Of a stretch of 64,000 nucleotides of DNA, positions 41,484-51,011 are shown one piece after another. Under the pieces are notes generated by a model. That model was given only the letters and a program-made list of their open reading frames with translations. It was not told the origin of the DNA and searched no databases. How positions within the stretch are numbered: position 1 is the first letter of the stretch; every line of letters starts with the position of its first letter. Source of the DNA: Bacillota bacterium (GTDB lineage: Bacteria; Bacillota; UBA4882; UBA8346). The stretch spans positions 45,725 to 109,724 of the forward strand of contig JAEVYU010000003.1 in the NCBI GenBank assembly GCA_023392595.1, in the 5' to 3' direction. The position numbers and the translations under genes were made by a program.

Positions 41484-42494
41484 TTATCGCGATCTCCAAC
41501 TCTGGGGAACAAATTTCCCTATAAAAGTTTCTGTAGCAAAATGGTCGGTCATTCCAGCAATATAATCAATAATTGCCAAATGGGGATCCTCCTCTGAAAA
41601 CTTCAGGATATGCCCTGGAATCTCAGAGGGATGTTCCTCAAAATAATCATATAAGCAGTGCAGCATTTTATAGACTTTCGCTTCCTCCACTTTCGCTATT
41701 GATCCGATATATACCTTCTCAAATAGGAAATACCGTAACTGATCAAAAACGCTCTGAATTTCAGGAGAAAAAGCGATATCTACGGTATCATAACTATTCT
41801 CAACAATATCACGGATTAAAACCGTTAGCCTTTTTGACGCCGTCACTCCAAGGGTTCTGGTTATGAAATCAGGTAAATCCGATATTTGAAGAACCCCTCC
41901 GCGGACTGCATCATCCAAATCATGATTCACATAGGCAATTCGATCGGCAAAACGGACTACCCTTCCTTCTGCACTCCGTGGCAAATCAGGTCCAGTATGA
42001 TTGACAATTCCGTCGCGCACTTCCAGGGTGAGATTTAATCCCGGATAATCTCTTCCAGTATCCTCCAGCCAATCAACAACTCGTAAACTTTGCTGATTAT
42101 GAAGGAATCCTTTAGGCGAAAGCCGGTTCAAAGCATCTTCCCCGGCATGGCCAAATGGAGTATGCCCTAAATCATGCCCCAAAGCAATCGCTTCCGTTAA
42201 ATCTTCATTCAATCGCAATAATCTGGCGATAGTCCTGGAAATCTGGGCCACTTCCAAAGCGTGTGTCAAACGGGTACGGTAATGATCCCCTTCTGGAGCT
42301 ATAAAAACTTGTGTTTTGTGTTTGAGACGACGAAAAGCCTTCGAATGGATAATGCGATCCCGGTCCCGCTGAAAATCCAGGCGCAATGGACATTCAGGCT
42401 CTGGATACTTCCGCCCTTTGGTTTCCGCTGATCGTATCGCCCATTTCGATAAATACAAATTCTCGCTTTCAAACAAATGCGCTTTCAAATCCAT
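41484..42494 (-). CDS. dgt: dGTP triphosphohydrolase-like HD-domain protein
   Basis: 336 residues. HD-domain metal ligands are seen in HYRTRLTHALEVAQ, GHDLGHTPFGHAGED and the later RFADRIAYVNHDLDDA. The protein is of the deoxyguanosinetriphosphatase-like group that hydrolyses dNTPs and is regularly encoded before dnaG in Clostridia. Start ATG with AAGGAG 8 nt upstream. Confidence 0.93.
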   Translation of the reverse strand: MDLKAHLFESENLYLSKWAIRSAETKGRKYPEPECPLRLDFQRDRDRIIHSKAFRRLKHKTQVFIAPEGDHYRTRLTHALEVAQISRTIARLLRLNEDLTEAIALGHDLGHTPFGHAGEDALNRLSPKGFLHNQQSLRVVDWLEDTGRDYPGLNLTLEVRDGIVNHTGPDLPRSAEGRVVRFADRIAYVNHDLDDAVRGGVLQISDLPDFITRTLGVTASKRLTVLIRDIVENSYDTVDIAFSPEIQSVFDQLRYFLFEKVYIGSIAKVEEAKVYKMLHCLYDYFEEHPSEIPGHILKFSEEDPHLAIIDYIAGMTDHFATETFIGKFVPQSWRSR

Positions 42495-42527
42495 GGTATT
42501 GCTCCTTCTACACGAATACCACTTTGT

Positions 42528-42551
42528 AAAAAAAAAGCGCTCAGAGCGCTT
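42528..42551 (-). terminator. Terminator overlapping the stop of the RodZ-like gene
   Basis: Minus-strand AAGCGC and GCGCTT pair around TCTGA, then nine T. The TGA stop (42541-42543) lies in the loop. Confidence 0.85.
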
Positions 42552-43344
42552 CTATACCTTGCGGGGTTAACTTTATCGACTTGGTCTTGCCTTTTTCACC
42601 GAGCTGGCCAAGATCCTTACCATTCAGGCTAATGATGAGCCCAGCAGGATTTCCCATTCTAATAATCATTTCCCGCTGTGCAGTCCAGACCTGTTGTGGT
42701 TCCGAAGAATCAAAACTCATTCCTTCAGCCCCATATAGGTATTCGCCATCGCTTTTTACCTGTACCCAAACCCGTTCTTTAAAAGTAACATTAACAGTGA
42801 TTGGCGCAATCGATTTTGGCGTCTCCATCGTATCGGTTGCGGAGGTCTCTTCTTTCGTAACAGCGGCGCCATCGTCTTGATTACTTTGACGAAAGGGGAA
42901 TAGAAAAAAGCTGGCGACAATTAAGATTCCAATTAATGCTACCACGATTCCCAAATAAAGCCCTTTTAATTGCTCGTCATCCTGAGGCTCCGGAGACTTC
43001 ACCGTTTTTTCCCGAACAACTACCGGGGTCGGCTCTTGGTGGTGCTGTTGTTGCGGTATGGACTGGGGCTGGTGCTGTTGTTGCTGTTGTTGCTGCTGCT
43101 CTAGTTCGGCAGCATTCTTCATCTGGTAATATTTTTGCAAAACCTCTTGTCCGTCCAAGCCAATTGCATTTGCAAAATTCACCAAAAAACCTTTACGGTA
43201 AACTTCGCCAGGAATGCCTTCCAGATCGCCACGATCAATTGCTTCCAAGTATCGCATACTGATTTTGGTTGCTTCCTGAATTTCTTTTAAAGAAATACTC
43301 TTTTCTTCTCGAACCCGATGAAGGTAGTCACCGATCTCCTTCAA
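42541..43344 (-). CDS. RodZ-like HTH membrane protein with DUF4115 domain
   Basis: 267 residues. An N-terminal HTH_25 domain (YLHRVREEKSISLKEIQEAT), a Gln/His-rich linker (about 85-110), one membrane helix (GIVVALIGILIVASFFLFPF) and a C-terminal beta-rich DUF4115 domain (ITVNVTFKERVWVQV). RodZ links the MreB cytoskeleton to the cell wall machinery. The TTG at 43344 lies 6 nt after GGGGGTG, which overlaps an earlier in-frame GTG. It is separately terminated from dgt. Confidence 0.85.
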   Translation of the reverse strand: MKEIGDYLHRVREEKSISLKEIQEATKISMRYLEAIDRGDLEGIPGEVYRKGFLVNFANAIGLDGQEVLQKYYQMKNAAELEQQQQQQQQHQPQSIPQQQHHQEPTPVVVREKTVKSPEPQDDEQLKGLYLGIVVALIGILIVASFFLFPFRQSNQDDGAAVTKEETSATDTMETPKSIAPITVNVTFKERVWVQVKSDGEYLYGAEGMSFDSSEPQQVWTAQREMIIRMGNPAGLIISLNGKDLGQLGEKGKTKSIKLTPQGIEAL

Positions 43345-43492
43345 AAAGTTCACCCCCGATTTTGAGTTGTTAAATTGTAAATTTTTCTATATTTATAATG
43401 AATGATGGACTTTTTTACTATTCAGGATGAAGATTCCATCTGTGAGTTAAAACTTCACCCTTTATGCAATAGCCAAATTAGAAAAAATTAAA

Positions 43493-43520
43493 ATTCCAAT
43501 TGATTACCGTTTTTTGTCAA
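43493..43520 (-). promoter_or_regulatory. Candidate promoter of the RodZ-like gene
   Basis: Minus-strand TTGACA (43515-43520), 16 bp, TGGAAT (43493-43498). The -35 is perfect, the -10 weak; the leader would be about 140 nt. Confidence 0.4.
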
Positions 43521-43571
43521 CCCATAATATATTCTAGTAATTAATTAGAGTTCCTTCCGAAAAAATGAAAA

Positions 43572-45857
43572 TTACTGTTCTTGTTGGTGTTTTTTCATTT
43601 CTTCCAATTGCCTGGCAGTGATGTAAACCTCCCGAGGTTTGCTTCCTTCATATGGACCAATCATTCTTTTCGCTTCCATTAAGTCAACAAGCCTTGCGGC
43701 TCTGGTATACCCGACCTTTAAACGTCTTTGAAGCACCGATGCCGATGCAGAGCCGTAATCAATAACAACCCGGACAGCATCCCAAAGCAGCTCATCTTCG
43801 GTCTCGACGGCAGCTTCCTTTTTATTATCGGGGATATTTAGAAAATGTTCCTGATATTTGGGGCCGCCTTGATTCTTCCAATGTTCAATAACAGCTTCAA
43901 TTTCTTTTTCAGTAACCAAAGCCCCCTGTACCCGCCGGGGTTTCATGGAACCGATTGGCGAAAATAGCATATCTCCCCTGCCAAGTAAACGTTCGGCTCC
44001 GACGCTATCCAAAATCGTTCTGGAATCGATCTGTGACGAGACCGCGAAAGCAATCCTGGAAGAAATATTGGCTTTGATTAAACCGGTAATGACATCCACC
44101 GAAGGACGCTGAGTTGCCACAACCAAATGGATTCCTGTTGCCCTAGCCATTTGAGCCAAACGGCAAATACAATCTTCAACTTCAACCGGGGCCAACATCA
44201 TCAAATCAGCAAGTTCGTCAATGATTACTACGATATAAGGAAGTGTTTCTCCTTCCTTGGCTTGAGAGTTATATTTATCCAAATCCCTAACCCTTGCTTC
44301 GGCAAACAATTTATAACGACGTTCCATTTCATTGACGACAACTTTTAAAGTGCCCGCCGCCTTTTTGGCTTCCGTTACCACGGGAGCCATTAAGTGAGGA
44401 ATGCCATTATACATTGATAATTCAACCATCTTAGGGTCGATCATGACAAATTTAACTTCATTGGGATAGGCTTTATATAAAATGCTCATAATTAGGGTGT
44501 TAATACAAACGCTTTTCCCGGATCCGGTAGCTCCGGCCACCAATAAATGGGGCATTTTGCTTAGATCAGCCAACACGGTTTCCCCGGCAATATCCATTCC
44601 CAGGCCTACACTCAGTCGGCTGGTATTCCAAAATGACTTTGAATCCAATATATCTCGGAAAGTGACAATTTGGGCTTCTAGATTAGGGACTTCAACACCG
44701 ATAGCCGCTTTCCCAGGAATCGGAGCTTCAAGGCGTAAGCCTTTTGCCGCCAAGGCTAAGGCCAAGTCATCAGCTAAATTCACAATCCGGCTCACTTTAA
44801 CGCCGGGGGCCGGTTGGAGGTCATAACGAGTAACGACTGGACCATGATGGGCTTCCAGCACTTTGACTTGAATTCCAAAATTAGCCAAGGTCTGTTCCAG
44901 CATGAGCGATTGATCGACCGGTTTAGCAACTTTTTTTTGACGGGCAGCTCCAGAAGGGCCTACCAAGTTAATATCGGGGAGTTGGTACTCACCGGCTTTC
45001 TGAGAAGGCCTAATCTGTGGCTGTACCGATAAATCCTGGGGAGAATCGCTTTTCAAAATCTCCTTTTTTTCATTCTTGGCCTTTTCTTTCTCTTTCAATA
45101 TATTCTGCAGTGTGTCCATGACTACGCTGGAACGGGACTGCTTTGGCGGCAATGGACTTACCCCGACCTCTTCGTTCTTATTGGAATAGGCCTTACTTTC
45201 TATGGATGGATTGGGGTCATTCTTAAAGGGATTGATCACTGGGTCTACTTTCGGCTGTTTTGGACCCGTTAACGTTTCCCTGTCTGGAATCTCCTGTTCC
45301 AAAGGCGCCGGTCGTGCCCGGCGTTTTCCCAAACCTACCAAAAATACAATTAACGGTCGATCCAGAGCTAATATTGCCAAGATTATCAGCCAAATCGACA
45401 TGAAAATCCCGGTCCCGAATTTACCAAAAAGCTGCAATAGTTTTAAGGCCAAAAAATGACCGACAATTCCGCCCCCTTGAGCTGCATCCTCCCAATTGGT
45501 GGAGGAAATAACCACCCCGCTAAAAAAATGTAATATCAGTAAAGCCCATAAAAATAAAAATATTAAAGTAATAAAATGCTTGCCAAAACGCACACCCCTG
45601 CGCCAAACAAGTAACATCCATCCGACAATGGCCACAAAGACGACGGGAATAATCGCGCCGCTATGCCCGAAAACATAAAATAACCCTCTTTTTAAAATTT
45701 CGCCGACAAATCCCGCGCCATTAAAATAAATTGCGGTTAAAGATAACAAAGCCAGCCCCAACAGCAGGACACCAATAATTTCGGTGCGTTGCTCGGCAAA
45801 ACGGTCATCATTCTCTTGTTCGGTAGACTCTTCTTCTACATTTTTCGTACCAGCCAT
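43572..45857 (-). CDS. DNA translocase FtsK/SpoIIIE
   Basis: 761 residues. Four membrane helices in the first 175 residues, a variable charged linker, then the translocase motor with Walker A GATGSGKSVCIN, Walker B VVIIDELADLMML and the C-terminal winged-helix gamma domain (LLWDAVRVVIDYGSASASVL and VGYTRAARLVDLM) that reads orienting DNA sequences. It pumps chromosome through the division or sporulation septum. The start codon overlaps the stop of the Na/Pi gene (TAATG), so they are coupled. Confidence 0.95.
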   Translation of the reverse strand: MAGTKNVEEESTEQENDDRFAEQRTEIIGVLLLGLALLSLTAIYFNGAGFVGEILKRGLFYVFGHSGAIIPVVFVAIVGWMLLVWRRGVRFGKHFITLIFLFLWALLILHFFSGVVISSTNWEDAAQGGGIVGHFLALKLLQLFGKFGTGIFMSIWLIILAILALDRPLIVFLVGLGKRRARPAPLEQEIPDRETLTGPKQPKVDPVINPFKNDPNPSIESKAYSNKNEEVGVSPLPPKQSRSSVVMDTLQNILKEKEKAKNEKKEILKSDSPQDLSVQPQIRPSQKAGEYQLPDINLVGPSGAARQKKVAKPVDQSLMLEQTLANFGIQVKVLEAHHGPVVTRYDLQPAPGVKVSRIVNLADDLALALAAKGLRLEAPIPGKAAIGVEVPNLEAQIVTFRDILDSKSFWNTSRLSVGLGMDIAGETVLADLSKMPHLLVAGATGSGKSVCINTLIMSILYKAYPNEVKFVMIDPKMVELSMYNGIPHLMAPVVTEAKKAAGTLKVVVNEMERRYKLFAEARVRDLDKYNSQAKEGETLPYIVVIIDELADLMMLAPVEVEDCICRLAQMARATGIHLVVATQRPSVDVITGLIKANISSRIAFAVSSQIDSRTILDSVGAERLLGRGDMLFSPIGSMKPRRVQGALVTEKEIEAVIEHWKNQGGPKYQEHFLNIPDNKKEAAVETEDELLWDAVRVVIDYGSASASVLQRRLKVGYTRAARLVDLMEAKRMIGPYEGSKPREVYITARQLEEMKKHQQEQ

Positions 45858-47572
45858 TATTCCTCACCTTCTTCGATTACAAGCATCGCAATATTGGCGG
45901 AATGCGCCGAAATACGTTGTAAATTACTCAGCATTTCAACATAGGCGACTCCAGAACCCGGCCAACATTTACCTTGATTTAAGCGGTGAATATGATTCTG
46001 GCGTAATTCTTCCTCTAATTTATCGATATTACTCTCTCGGTTTTCAATCTGTTTTGCCACTTCCAGATTATTCTCCCGTAATGCTTGACAGGCTTTATTA
46101 TATAAATCCATAGTTTTTCCGTAAAAAAGTTCGATTTCATTGATGGCAATTTCCGAAAACGGCAATTGTTCCTGATTCTTTTTCTCAGCTATCGTTGCAA
46201 TACTGTTGGCATGGTCCCCCACCCTCTCGATATCGCTGACAATATGCAACAAACCGGCCAAGCGGTGGGATTGAGCCTCAGTAAGAGAATTTTGTGATAA
46301 AAGAGCCGAAAGGTAAAAGGTAATCTGTTCCTGCAAATCATCGACAATTGCCTCATTCCGGTAAATACTGTCGAGAAGATGAACTTGTCCTTTTAGAAAA
46401 GCCATCCTGGCCGACTTTAGCATCTCCTGTGTAAGCGAAGCCATCTGATTGACTTCATGAGAGGCTAATATCAAGGCTAAAGCCGGACTTTGTAAAGCCC
46501 GCCGATCCAAATAAGTGCTTCCGCCCGAACTGATTTTAGCCTTTTCCGCAGGATGGTTCAAAAACTTAAATTTCGATGCCAAAAGGGTAAAAGGAAACCA
46601 TATCAGAATGACAGACATATTAAATAAGGTATGGGCCATTGCCAGTTGCCAAACATTAAACCAACGGCCGTCGACAAAATTGGGCACAACCCGCCATTGA
46701 AACACCGAAGTCTCAACCCATTGAAAAGCGCCATAAATATTTTGATTTATCCAGCCTAAGAAATTAAATACACCAGGCAAAAACAACAGCCAAATCAAGG
46801 CGGTTGTCATATTAAAGGCGAAATGAAGCCAATTAGCCTTGCGGACGATCGGCAGACGATCCAAACCGGTGAGCATATTGATAACTGAAGCCCCGACATT
46901 TGCCCCGATAACAATCGCCACTGCGCCGCTTAAAAAAGACGGTTGAAATAAAGCAATTTCAATTCCGATAAATCCCTGGATTAGTGCTACCACAGTATTG
47001 CTGCTCCGCAACAAAGCGGCTAAACTTAATCCGAGCAAAAATCCAAGCCAAGGCTTTAAAAATATCTGGGTCATAAACAGAAAAGAACTATGAATGGTTA
47101 GTAAATATGCAAAGGCTTGATGGAATATTTCAAATCCCAAGTACATCAAAGCTAAACTGAAAATTGCCTGACCCAAATAATGCCAGTTCCTTTTCCGGCC
47201 ATAAAAATAAAGCCAATAACCGAAAAATAACATTCCATAGATGGCTACACCCAAATTAATTGACATCAATTGAGCATTAATCGTCATCCCCAAATTAACA
47301 CCCAACATAATCCATAACGCAGGTAATAATCCCAACAACCCGGCATTCATTAACCCGGAAATCAGTCCAAAGGTTAAAAAATTGCTCTGAAGAGCCGCAG
47401 CCATCCCTACCCCGGTAAATATATTTGAAGCAGGACTTCGGCCTTGCTTTTCTAAAATCCCCCGGATTTTCTCTCCGGCCATCTTTTGGACCCCATCCCC
47501 AAAGCGGCCGATTGCATATAAAAATAGCCCTAAAGCTCCAATCAGGATCAATATCCCTTCAAATAACGGCAA
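45857..47572 (-). CDS. Na/Pi cotransporter family protein with C-terminal PhoU-like domain
   Basis: 571 residues. Two Na/Pi-cotransporter repeats with eight or nine helices (for example AALQSNFLTFGLISGLMNAG, then AALLRSSNTVVALIQGFIGI) and a PhoU-like helical domain (about 385-565, SDIERVGDHANSIATIAE). Such proteins import phosphate or are proposed to export it. The TTG at 47572 has GGAGGG 8 nt upstream; an ATG at 47599 would place that site inside the gene. It is coupled to ftsK, an uncommon partner. Confidence 0.88.
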   Translation of the reverse strand: MPLFEGILILIGALGLFLYAIGRFGDGVQKMAGEKIRGILEKQGRSPASNIFTGVGMAAALQSNFLTFGLISGLMNAGLLGLLPALWIMLGVNLGMTINAQLMSINLGVAIYGMLFFGYWLYFYGRKRNWHYLGQAIFSLALMYLGFEIFHQAFAYLLTIHSSFLFMTQIFLKPWLGFLLGLSLAALLRSSNTVVALIQGFIGIEIALFQPSFLSGAVAIVIGANVGASVINMLTGLDRLPIVRKANWLHFAFNMTTALIWLLFLPGVFNFLGWINQNIYGAFQWVETSVFQWRVVPNFVDGRWFNVWQLAMAHTLFNMSVILIWFPFTLLASKFKFLNHPAEKAKISSGGSTYLDRRALQSPALALILASHEVNQMASLTQEMLKSARMAFLKGQVHLLDSIYRNEAIVDDLQEQITFYLSALLSQNSLTEAQSHRLAGLLHIVSDIERVGDHANSIATIAEKKNQEQLPFSEIAINEIELFYGKTMDLYNKACQALRENNLEVAKQIENRESNIDKLEEELRQNHIHRLNQGKCWPGSGVAYVEMLSNLQRISAHSANIAMLVIEEGEE

Positions 47573-47857
47573 TACGTTTTCCCTCCAATAATAAAACATT
47601 GTAGCATTTTATTATTCTGGGATTTTTAAGGAATTCCTTCATCATTCTTAAAGGTTGTCAACATTCCAAAAGATATAGCCGGGCTTATTCGGGCGCTATC
47701 GGAAAAGAATTAAACCAATTTATAGAAATTTTACAAATAAACGGCATCCATTATCCAATATTATCCATTTTGTAACTTGCTTTTAATCTTACATTTGTGT
47801 TAATGTTATTTTATGGAATATAGATCGTTATCATTTTAGAGAAAGAAGATTGCAAAG

Positions 47858-49003
47858 GTGGACTTAAATCATATTCGATATCTCGTGGTAGGTTCGGGAT
47901 TTTTTGGAGCGACCATCGCCGAGAGAATCGCCCGTGACCTAGACCAGCGCGTGGCCGTAATCGAAAAGCGCAATCACATCGGAGGTAATAGCTTTACCTT
48001 CCCAAATCCGGAGACTGGTATCGAATGCCACCTTTACGGATCTCATATTTTTCACACCTCGAACGAACGTGTTTGGCGTTATATTAGTAATTTTTGTAAT
48101 TTTAACAATTACCGGCACCGGGTACTAACGGTATTTCAAAACAAAACATATCCAATGCCCATTAACCTCAATACAATCAATACTTTTTATCAATTGAATC
48201 TTAATTCGGATGAAGTGGCTGCTTTTCTGGAAGAAAAACGGGACAATGAAAATTACGAAAATCCTGTCAACTTGGAACAAAAGGCAATTTCTCAGATTGG
48301 CCGGGATTTATATGAAGCCCTGATTCGAGGCTACAGCCTCAAACAATGGGGAAAAGACCCAAACACTCTACCAGCGGAAATTATCAATCGTATCCCTGTT
48401 CGGTATGATTATCTGGACCAATATTTTAACGATCCTTGGCAGGGAATTCCTGTAGAGGGCTTCGGCCAAGTGATCGAATCCATGTTGCACCATCCAAATA
48501 TTGAAGTTTATTTAAACACCGATTTTTTTACCATTCAAGATTTAATCCCAAAAGATTGTCAAATAATCTACAGCGGACCTATCGATCGCTACTTTGGTTA
48601 TCGGTACGGGCATTTGGAATGGCGCTCCCTTTCGTTCGAACAAAAAACAATAAACATACCTGATTTTCAGGGAATCGCTGTTATGAACTACGCCGAATCC
48701 AATGTACCTTATACGCGAATCCACGAGTTTAAACACTTAACACCGGATCGGCCTGCAAGCCCGAGTCAGACGATTATTTCCATAGAATATCCTAAAGCTT
48801 ATACAGCTCAAGATGAACCTTTCTATCCCGTAAACACTCCGGTCAATCAAAAAATCTATCAGCATTATGCGGAGGCCAGCCATGAACAACGGCAAGTTAT
48901 ATTTGGAGGCCGCCTGGGAAGTTATCGTTACCTGGATATGGACCGCACCATTGAAAACGCGCTTGATATTTACCAAACCAAAATCAGGGGGTGCCAAAAA
49001 TGA
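47858..49003 (+). CDS. glf: UDP-galactopyranose mutase
   Basis: 381 residues. FAD-binding Rossmann start YLVVGSGFFGATIAERIA, then EKRNHIGGNS, HLYGSHIFHT and GYSLKQWGKDP, all typical of Glf. The enzyme converts UDP-galactopyranose to UDP-galactofuranose for surface glycans. GTG start after a GAAAGAAG stretch. It is on the opposite strand to its neighbours and overlaps the next gene by ATGA; the pair forms a two-gene cassette. A TTGTGT-18-TATAGA promoter (47795-47824) is possible. Confidence 0.95.
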   Translation: MDLNHIRYLVVGSGFFGATIAERIARDLDQRVAVIEKRNHIGGNSFTFPNPETGIECHLYGSHIFHTSNERVWRYISNFCNFNNYRHRVLTVFQNKTYPMPINLNTINTFYQLNLNSDEVAAFLEEKRDNENYENPVNLEQKAISQIGRDLYEALIRGYSLKQWGKDPNTLPAEIINRIPVRYDYLDQYFNDPWQGIPVEGFGQVIESMLHHPNIEVYLNTDFFTIQDLIPKDCQIIYSGPIDRYFGYRYGHLEWRSLSFEQKTINIPDFQGIAVMNYAESNVPYTRIHEFKHLTPDRPASPSQTIISIEYPKAYTAQDEPFYPVNTPVNQKIYQHYAEASHEQRQVIFGGRLGSYRYLDMDRTIENALDIYQTKIRGCQK

Positions 49004-49725
49004 AAATCAAAGAACTGGCGGTTATTATGCCAATTTATAATGAGGAAAAAGCCATCACCGCCGTATTGGAAAAATGGCATGCCAAGTTATGCGAACTCCA
49101 AATTGACTTTGAAATCCACGCATATAATGACGGCTCTAAAGATAGAACCTCTTCAATACTCAATAAAGCGGCTGCCCGTTATCCAAGGATTATCGTTCAT
49201 CAAAAAACCAATAGCGGGCATGGACCTACTATTTTACAAGGGTATCGCGAAAATTGCGGGGCCGAATGGTTATTTCAAGTCGATTCCGACGATGAATTGG
49301 AAGTCGCTGACTTTGATAAGTTGTGGCTTAAACGCTTTGATTACGACTTTTTATTGGGTATCCGGGTGGGGCGGCATAATCCGGTTTCAAGAAAAATCAT
49401 CACCTGGGGATCAAAACTCGTTGTCCGGTTTTTTTATCACTCCGGAATCCTGGATACTAATACACCTTACAGGCTGATGCGCAATAATAAATTTAGGGAC
49501 CTGTTTTTTAAACTACCGCCAGATACTTTTGCCCCAAATGTCATCATTTCGGGATACGCCGCTTTAAAAAAATTCCGTATTTTCCAAACTCCGGTGTATT
49601 ACCATCAACGTACCACCGGTGAAGTTTCCCTTAAGAAACTAAAACTCCTAAAAGCCGCCGGCCGGTCATTGGGACAAGCCGTCTTCTTTCGTTTTAAACT
49701 CCGAGCATTAATTAGCCGACGATGA
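49000..49725 (+). CDS. GT2 family glycosyltransferase
   Basis: 241 residues. GT-A fold start LAVIMPIYNEEKAITAV with YNDGSKDRTS and the DXD-like QVDSDDELE. There are no C-terminal membrane helices. Its coupling to glf suggests a galactofuranosyltransferase or an enzyme of the same glycan, which is inference. ATG at 49000 follows GGGGGTG; the end overlaps the ylzJ end by 14 bp tail to tail. Confidence 0.88.
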   Translation: MKIKELAVIMPIYNEEKAITAVLEKWHAKLCELQIDFEIHAYNDGSKDRTSSILNKAAARYPRIIVHQKTNSGHGPTILQGYRENCGAEWLFQVDSDDELEVADFDKLWLKRFDYDFLLGIRVGRHNPVSRKIITWGSKLVVRFFYHSGILDTNTPYRLMRNNKFRDLFFKLPPDTFAPNVIISGYAALKKFRIFQTPVYYHQRTTGEVSLKKLKLLKAAGRSLGQAVFFRFKLRALISRR

Positions 49726-49942
49726 TGGCTCCCGGTTGCCATTGGGGGTTTAAATAATCATTGGGATTGGTGCTAATCAGCCGGGTTATCTTATATTGCC
49801 CAAGCGGGCTGGCTTCTACCATCAAGCTAACGCCCCCTTCGCGCTTAATCTCGATGTCATCCTTTTTTTGCTTTTTGGATTCAGTCTCTTCGGGTTCATC
49901 TTCTTCAAAAATGTACTCTAGTGGTACAATGGTATAAAACAT
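49712..49942 (-). CDS. YlzJ-like protein
   Basis: 76 residues beginning FYTIVPLEYIFEED and ending LNPQWQPGAIIVG, as in the YlzJ family encoded between tepA and ftsK in spore formers. A charged middle (EETESKKQKKDDIEIKREGG) follows. The function is unknown. Its ATG overlaps the tepA stop (TAATG). Confidence 0.85.
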   Translation of the reverse strand: MFYTIVPLEYIFEEDEPEETESKKQKKDDIEIKREGGVSLMVEASPLGQYKITRLISTNPNDYLNPQWQPGAIIVG

Positions 49943-50763
49943 TATTGAAGGCCTCGTTTCCTGCTTTCAGCATTAAGTTCAATTAACTCATCCAACTTTT
50001 TTAAAGCTTGGTTAATCCCACCCAGTTCATTAATAAGGCCGCAATGAACTGCTTCTTTTCCGATCAGCACGGAGCCGATATCGCGAACCAGATCGCCCGT
50101 TCTGAACATTAATTCTTTAAATTTCTCTTCCGGGACTTCGGAATGACTGGCTACAAACTTGATAATCCTGTCCTGCATTTTATCAAGGTATTCGAAGGTC
50201 TGCGGAACACCAATCAATAAACCGTTTAACCGTAAAGGATGAATCGTCATGGTAGCTGTCTCAGCAATAAAACTATAATCCGTAGCCACCGCTATCGGAA
50301 CGCCAATGGAGTGTCCGCCTCCCAAAACCAATGAAACGGATGGTTTGGAAAGGCTCTCGATCATCTCGGCAATTGCCAATCCGGCCTCAACGTCTCCCCC
50401 AACTGTGTTCAGAATTATTAATAAACCTTTAATATTTGGATTTTGCTCTATTGCAACAAGTTGTGGTATAATATGTTCGTATTTTGTTGTCTTATTTTTC
50501 CCAGGGAGAATGATGTGGCCTTCGATTTGGCCAACAATAATCATTGTATGAATATTGCTTTCACCTGATGCAGGTGTTTTCAGCTGTCCTAGTGATTTAA
50601 GATTACTTAACAATAATCTTTGTTTTCTAGGGTTTTGGCGCACTGGTTGTTCAAGCGGCTGTTCACATGGACTTTCTGTCTCTGATCCACCAGGTGATTG
50701 GGCTTTTGAAGTAATGGGAACCGAAAAATCACGTCTTATTGAATCGTCTTCCAAGTCTGCCAC
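49942..50763 (-). CDS. tepA: TepA/ClpP-like serine protease
   Basis: 273 residues. After a variable 70-residue N-terminus, a ClpP-like fold runs from IIVGQIEGHIILPGK through NTVGGDVEAGLAIAEMI, with the catalytic serine in GGGHSIGVPIAVA and histidine in TIHPLRLNG. TepA is a cytoplasmic ClpP-type peptidase reported to degrade inhibitory pre-proteins or signal peptides in Bacillus. Start GTG 50763, 8 nt after GGGGG; the TTG before it is possible. Confidence 0.9.
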   Translation of the reverse strand: MADLEDDSIRRDFSVPITSKAQSPGGSETESPCEQPLEQPVRQNPRKQRLLLSNLKSLGQLKTPASGESNIHTMIIVGQIEGHIILPGKNKTTKYEHIIPQLVAIEQNPNIKGLLIILNTVGGDVEAGLAIAEMIESLSKPSVSLVLGGGHSIGVPIAVATDYSFIAETATMTIHPLRLNGLLIGVPQTFEYLDKMQDRIIKFVASHSEVPEEKFKELMFRTGDLVRDIGSVLIGKEAVHCGLINELGGINQALKKLDELIELNAESRKRGLQ

Positions 50764-51011
50764 CAATTTTTCCCCCTATTAACCAATCTGAATTAATAGT
50801 AGTATCCCTAACTCCCCATAATTCATACTCAAGTTGGTTCAAAAGGTATTCGGATTGATTACAAACGGAGCTTGGAATTTAATTTTACTCGCTAACGAAT
50901 AAAAATGAACTATTTAAATCTCGGAATTTAAAAAATAGCTATTTCATATCTTTCACCGTAAAATCTGCTGAATTCCCTAAAAGAGAAATTGGTTTGGGGG
51001 TGTAACCTTTG

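Noticed and set aside
47600..47857. TTGACA at about 47660 as promoter of the Na/Pi gene
   Set aside because: The -35 is good but no acceptable -10 lies at 16-18 bp.
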